From positions 1 to 7,306 of the forward strand of contig URMR01000090.1 of assembly GCA_900548935.1 (NCBI GenBank): DNA of 7,306 nt. Reading direction: 5' to 3'. Positions 5,364 through 7,306 of the stretch are shown here, piece after piece. Positions within the stretch are counted from its first letter, which is position 1, and the number at the start of each line of letters is the position of its first letter. This DNA is from an uncultured Collinsella sp. GTDB lineage: Bacteria > Actinomycetota > Coriobacteriia > Coriobacteriales > Coriobacteriaceae. Both the position numbers and the translations under genes were made by a program. The notes beneath the pieces are model-generated. The model searched no databases, was not told the DNA's origin, and saw only the letters and a list, made by a program, of their open reading frames with translations.

Positions 5364-6827
5364 ATGGCCTCTAAAGCTCAAAACGACGAGATTATCGACC
5401 CTAATGGCCTCGATCTCTTTCGTCTGACCATGATGGTCATTACCGCCAGTATTTGTGGCGGCATCTTTTCGCTTGCCGGCGACATGGCGGCAGGCGGGGC
5501 AAATACCGGTGCGGTTATCGTCTCGTGGGGAATTTGTTTTATTGGCGTCTTTGCGCTGATGATGGTGTTCAACGGTTTGTCTCAGGCCCGTCCCGACCTG
5601 ACCGGCGGCATCTATGCATACGCTGCGGCCGGTTTTGGCGATTACATTGGATTCAACTCCGCCTGGGGCTACTGGATCAGCGCATGTCTTTCCAACGTGA
5701 GCTTTGCGCTCTTGCTGTTTAGCGCGCTGGGCTATTTCTTCCCTGCGTTTGGCGCGGGCAACAACCTGCTTTCCATCGTCTGCGCCAGCGTGTTTTTGTG
5801 GTTCCTTACCGCCCTTGTGCTTCGTGGCGTTAAGGAGGCTGCGGGCATTAACACGATCGTCACGTTGGCGAAGCTGGTGCCGCTGGGGCTCTTTGTGCTG
5901 AGTATCGTGCTCCTGGGTAAGTTTAACGTCGATATCTTTATGGACAACTTCTGGGGAGAGCCGGCTGGTCCTGGCTTTGGTGAGCAGGTTGTCTCGACCA
6001 TGATCGCCCTGGTCTGGGTCTTCACGGGCATCGAGGGCGCTGTCGTTATCTCGGGCCGTGCAAAGTACGTGCGCGACGTCGGGCGCTCGACGGCACTTGG
6101 ATTTGCGGCGGTGTTCGTCCTGTATCTGATTATCTCGATGCTGTCGCTCGGCATTATGCCGCGCGAGGAGATGGCACAGCTCGCAACGCCCTCCATGGCG
6201 GGAATTCTCGAGTGCGCAATCGGTCCGGTTGGCGCTGCCATCGTAAACCTTGGCGTTATCCTTTCGCTGGTCGGCGCGCTGCTGGGCTATGTCATCATTG
6301 CGTCCGAGACGCCGTTCGAGGCGGCGCGCCAGGGATCCTTCCCTCTGGCGTTTGCCAAGACGAACAAGCACGATGCCCCGGTGGTAACGGTTCTCGTGAG
6401 CTCCGGCATCACGCAACTCTTCTTGATCGTGTCGTATGTGGCGGCGAGCACTTACCAGTTCTTCTATAGCTGCGCAGTCAACACGATTCTGGTTCCGTAC
6501 GTGTGCTCGGCAGCCTATTACATGGTGATTGGCTGGAAGAACGAGCATCTGGATGGGCCGCATGCGCCAAGCGTCGGCAAAGCCCGCTTCTTCGGTACGC
6601 TCGGCTTCATCTACACATTGTTCCTGGTGTGGTCGACGGGTCTCCAGGGCGTTATGATCACAACGATCCTTTTTGCTCCGGCCATTCCCGTTTATATGCT
6701 GGGCGAGCGAGGCCGCGGTAAGCCGGTGCTTCCTCATCTGCACGACAAGCTGATCGCAGCGGTGGTCATTGTCGTGGCAATCATTTCGCTGTATCTGCAC
6801 TTTGCCGGCATTGCGCCGATTGTCTAA
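5364..6827 (+). CDS. arcD: Basic amino acid antiporter, APC superfamily (arginine/ornithine ArcD-like, lysine-permease group)
   Basis: A 487-residue integral membrane protein with about 12 hydrophobic segments. ATG 5364 follows GAAGGGGG (5346-5353) with a rather long 10-base gap. The first segment, ITASICGGIFSLAGDMAAGG (26-45), holds the glycine-rich unwound stretch that contacts substrate in APC-fold carriers. Other features of the basic amino acid/polyamine antiporter family are GGIYAYAAAGFGDYIGFNSA (81-100), WGYWISACLSNVSF (101-114), LRGVKEAAGINTIVTLAKL (153-171) and VWVFTGIEGAVVISGRAK (217-234). Family members exchange external arginine for ornithine, or carry lysine or agmatine. Following DDAH, it most likely brings in arginine or methylarginine in exchange for ornithine or citrulline; this specificity is inferred from context. 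No ornithine carbamoyltransferase or carbamate kinase gene lies in the window. The name arcD reflects family resemblance only. Confidence 0.88.
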   Translation: MASKAQNDEIIDPNGLDLFRLTMMVITASICGGIFSLAGDMAAGGANTGAVIVSWGICFIGVFALMMVFNGLSQARPDLTGGIYAYAAAGFGDYIGFNSAWGYWISACLSNVSFALLLFSALGYFFPAFGAGNNLLSIVCASVFLWFLTALVLRGVKEAAGINTIVTLAKLVPLGLFVLSIVLLGKFNVDIFMDNFWGEPAGPGFGEQVVSTMIALVWVFTGIEGAVVISGRAKYVRDVGRSTALGFAAVFVLYLIISMLSLGIMPREEMAQLATPSMAGILECAIGPVGAAIVNLGVILSLVGALLGYVIIASETPFEAARQGSFPLAFAKTNKHDAPVVTVLVSSGITQLFLIVSYVAASTYQFFYSCAVNTILVPYVCSAAYYMVIGWKNEHLDGPHAPSVGKARFFGTLGFIYTLFLVWSTGLQGVMITTILFAPAIPVYMLGERGRGKPVLPHLHDKLIAAVVIVVAIISLYLHFAGIAPIV

Positions 6828-6940
6828 GATTGCGGCAATCTTCATCGCTTGGTAAGCCGACGGAGGCATCGCGTATCGATGCTGTTTGGCAATCCATAAC
6901 TGATGCGGGCCTCTATAACGTGCCTTTGTGAGCGCCCACC

Positions 6941-6980
6941 AAGCCCGCGCAGGTGACATTTGTTGCCAGCGCGGGCTTTT
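6941..6980 (+). terminator. Intrinsic terminator after the antiporter gene
   Basis: AAGCCCGCGC (6941-6950) and GCGCGGGCTT (6969-6978) form a perfect 10-bp GC-rich stem around an 18-base loop, ending in TTTT (6977-6980). It lies 113 bases beyond the antiporter stop codon. Two weaker hairpins precede it: GATTG-CGG-CAATC (6828-6840) directly after the stop, and GCATCG/CGATGC (6866-6882). The U-run is short. Confidence 0.65.
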
Positions 6981-6998
6981 GCTGTTGCGGCGAAATGC

Positions 6999-7048
6999 TG
7001 CCGGCAGCTGGGGACGTTCCTATTGTGCCGGCAGCCTGGGACACTCCT
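6999..7048. repeat. Two tandem degenerate 23-base repeats, TGCCGGCAGC..GGGAC..TCCT
   Basis: Copies at 6999-7021 and 7026-7048 match at 19 of 23 positions with a 27-base period. The first ten bases, TGCCGGCAGC, are identical and palindromic at their core (TGCCGGCA). The first copy is part of a 12-bp palindrome GCTGCCGGCAGC (6997-7008). The 'GGGGACGTTCCT' part resembles short repeats that accompany REP-associated tyrosine transposases in some genomes, an association recalled and not shown here. A minus-strand open frame of 84 codons (6913-7167) runs through it without recognisable domains. Confidence 0.55.
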
Positions 7049-7159
7049 TGGATGTTTCGCATGCGACGAAGGGAACGGATCATTTTGTCGAGGGGCGGGC
7101 GGCTGTTTCGGTCCTCGGGGAAACCGCGGCCCAGAATTCCCTTTGCACCGATCTGTCGA

Positions 7160-7189
7160 TTGAACATCGTTGCATGTTCGCGCTATCAT
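7160..7189 (+). promoter_or_regulatory. Promoter of the gene starting at 7279
   Basis: TTGAAC (7160-7165, 4 of 6) and TATCAT (7184-7189, 5 of 6) are separated by 18 bases, a standard sigma-70-type layout. Transcription would begin near 7196, just upstream of the tandem operator, leaving a leader of about 80 bases. Confidence 0.5.
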
Positions 7190-7203
7190 GCATGGTTGAA
7201 TTG

Positions 7204-7236
7204 GTTAGCCGTGGCAAACGGTTAGCCAAGGTGAAC
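7204..7236. promoter_or_regulatory. Tandem 16-bp inverted-repeat operator, GTTAGCC-nn-GGnnAAC, DtxR/IdeR-like half-sites
   Basis: Two sites follow each other with a 17-base period: GTTAGCC-GT-GGCAAAC (7204-7219, arms matching 6 of 7) and GTTAGCC-AA-GGTGAAC (7221-7236, arms matching 5 of 7). GGTTAGCC is the core of the DtxR/IdeR iron-regulator consensus (TTAGGTTAGCCTAACCTAA). The pair lies directly downstream of the promoter's -10, where bound repressor would block transcription. This fits a metal-responsive gene; the identity of the regulator is inferred. Confidence 0.5.
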
Positions 7237-7278
7237 ATAAATGCAACGCCCTTTGGGCGCTGGGGGAGGAACACGGAC

Positions 7279-7306
7279 GTGAAGCTCGATACGCTCGAGA
7301 TTGGAA
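7279..7306 (+). CDS. Start of a gene cut by the right edge; possibly FeoA-like
   Basis: GTG 7279 follows GGAGG (7265-7269) by 9 bases and opens a frame reading MKLDTLEIG (GTG initiator read as Met), only nine full codons. The 'L-x-x-L-x-I-G' opening resembles small FeoA/SH3-like proteins of ferrous-iron uptake, and the DtxR-like tandem operator upstream supports an iron-related gene. Nine residues cannot establish a family. The start itself is well supported by ribosome binding site and promoter. Confidence 0.45.

Larger units (their letters stand above)
6828..7278. other. Intergenic region without a recognisable gene
   Basis: There are 451 bases between the antiporter stop and the next start. 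From left: two weak hairpins, the terminator (6941-6980), the degenerate repeat pair (6999-7048), an unremarkable GC-rich stretch (about 7050-7155), a promoter (7160-7189), a tandem operator (7204-7236) and a small hairpin CGCCC-TTT-GGGCG (7247-7259) in the leader of the last gene. The short open frames here show no family features and lack good ribosome binding sites. Confidence 0.6.

Noticed and set aside
5337..6959. Minus-strand open frame of 540 codons opposite the antiporter gene
   Set aside because: The plus-strand protein shows clear APC-family motifs and hydrophobic segments. The minus frame gives a Arg/His/Asp-rich product typical of antisense shadows in high-GC DNA and has no family features.

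Overview
The window looks like chromosomal DNA from a high-GC Gram-positive anaerobe of the Coriobacteriia, most like Collinsella. This rests on the G+C-rich third codon positions, strong AGGAGG-type ribosome binding sites, a stand-alone glucose-type PTS EIIA, and the character of the other proteins. The assignment is inference; no rRNA or other taxonomic marker is present.

Layout, left to right. (1) 1-1512, minus strand: a membrane acyltransferase-3 protein joined to an extracellular SGNH domain. It starts at 1512 and runs off the left edge inside the first SGNH motif. (2) 1513-1747: intergenic, with a 12-bp perfect hairpin that overlaps the palindrome GAAACGTTTC. (3) 1748-2311, minus: EIIA of the PTS glucose family, with a second GAAACGTTTC over its putative promoter. 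(4) 2312-2554: divergent intergenic region. (5) 2555-3457, plus: alpha/beta-hydrolase esterase. (6) 3458-3571: convergent gap filled by an 18-bp perfect inverted repeat with REP-like character. (7) 3572-4222, minus: GntR regulator with an FCD domain. (8) 4223-4477: divergent regulatory region with a TGTATACA-type palindrome. (9) 4478-5254, plus: dimethylarginine dimethylaminohydrolase (DDAH) with its catalytic residues intact. (10) 5255-5363: intergenic terminator-like hairpin. (11) 5364-6827, plus: basic amino acid antiporter of the APC superfamily, ArcD-like. (12) 6828-7278: terminator, a pair of degenerate GC-rich repeats, then a promoter and a tandem operator leading into (13) a new gene that begins at 7279 and is cut by the right edge, possibly FeoA-like.

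The most coherent unit is regulator-DDAH-antiporter (3572-6827). A GntR/FCD repressor is divergent from an enzyme that splits N-methylated arginines into citrulline and methylamines, followed by an arginine/ornithine-type exchanger. The simplest reading is an inducible module for taking up and degrading (methyl)arginine. It would feed citrulline into an ornithine carbamoyltransferase/carbamate kinase route encoded elsewhere and export ornithine or citrulline. In a gut organism the substrate could be host-derived asymmetric dimethylarginine. Substrate and exchange partner are inferred, not shown by the sequence.

The remaining genes (cell-envelope acyltransferase, EIIA, esterase) look like independent transcription units. 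No tRNA, rRNA, CRISPR array or intact mobile element was seen.
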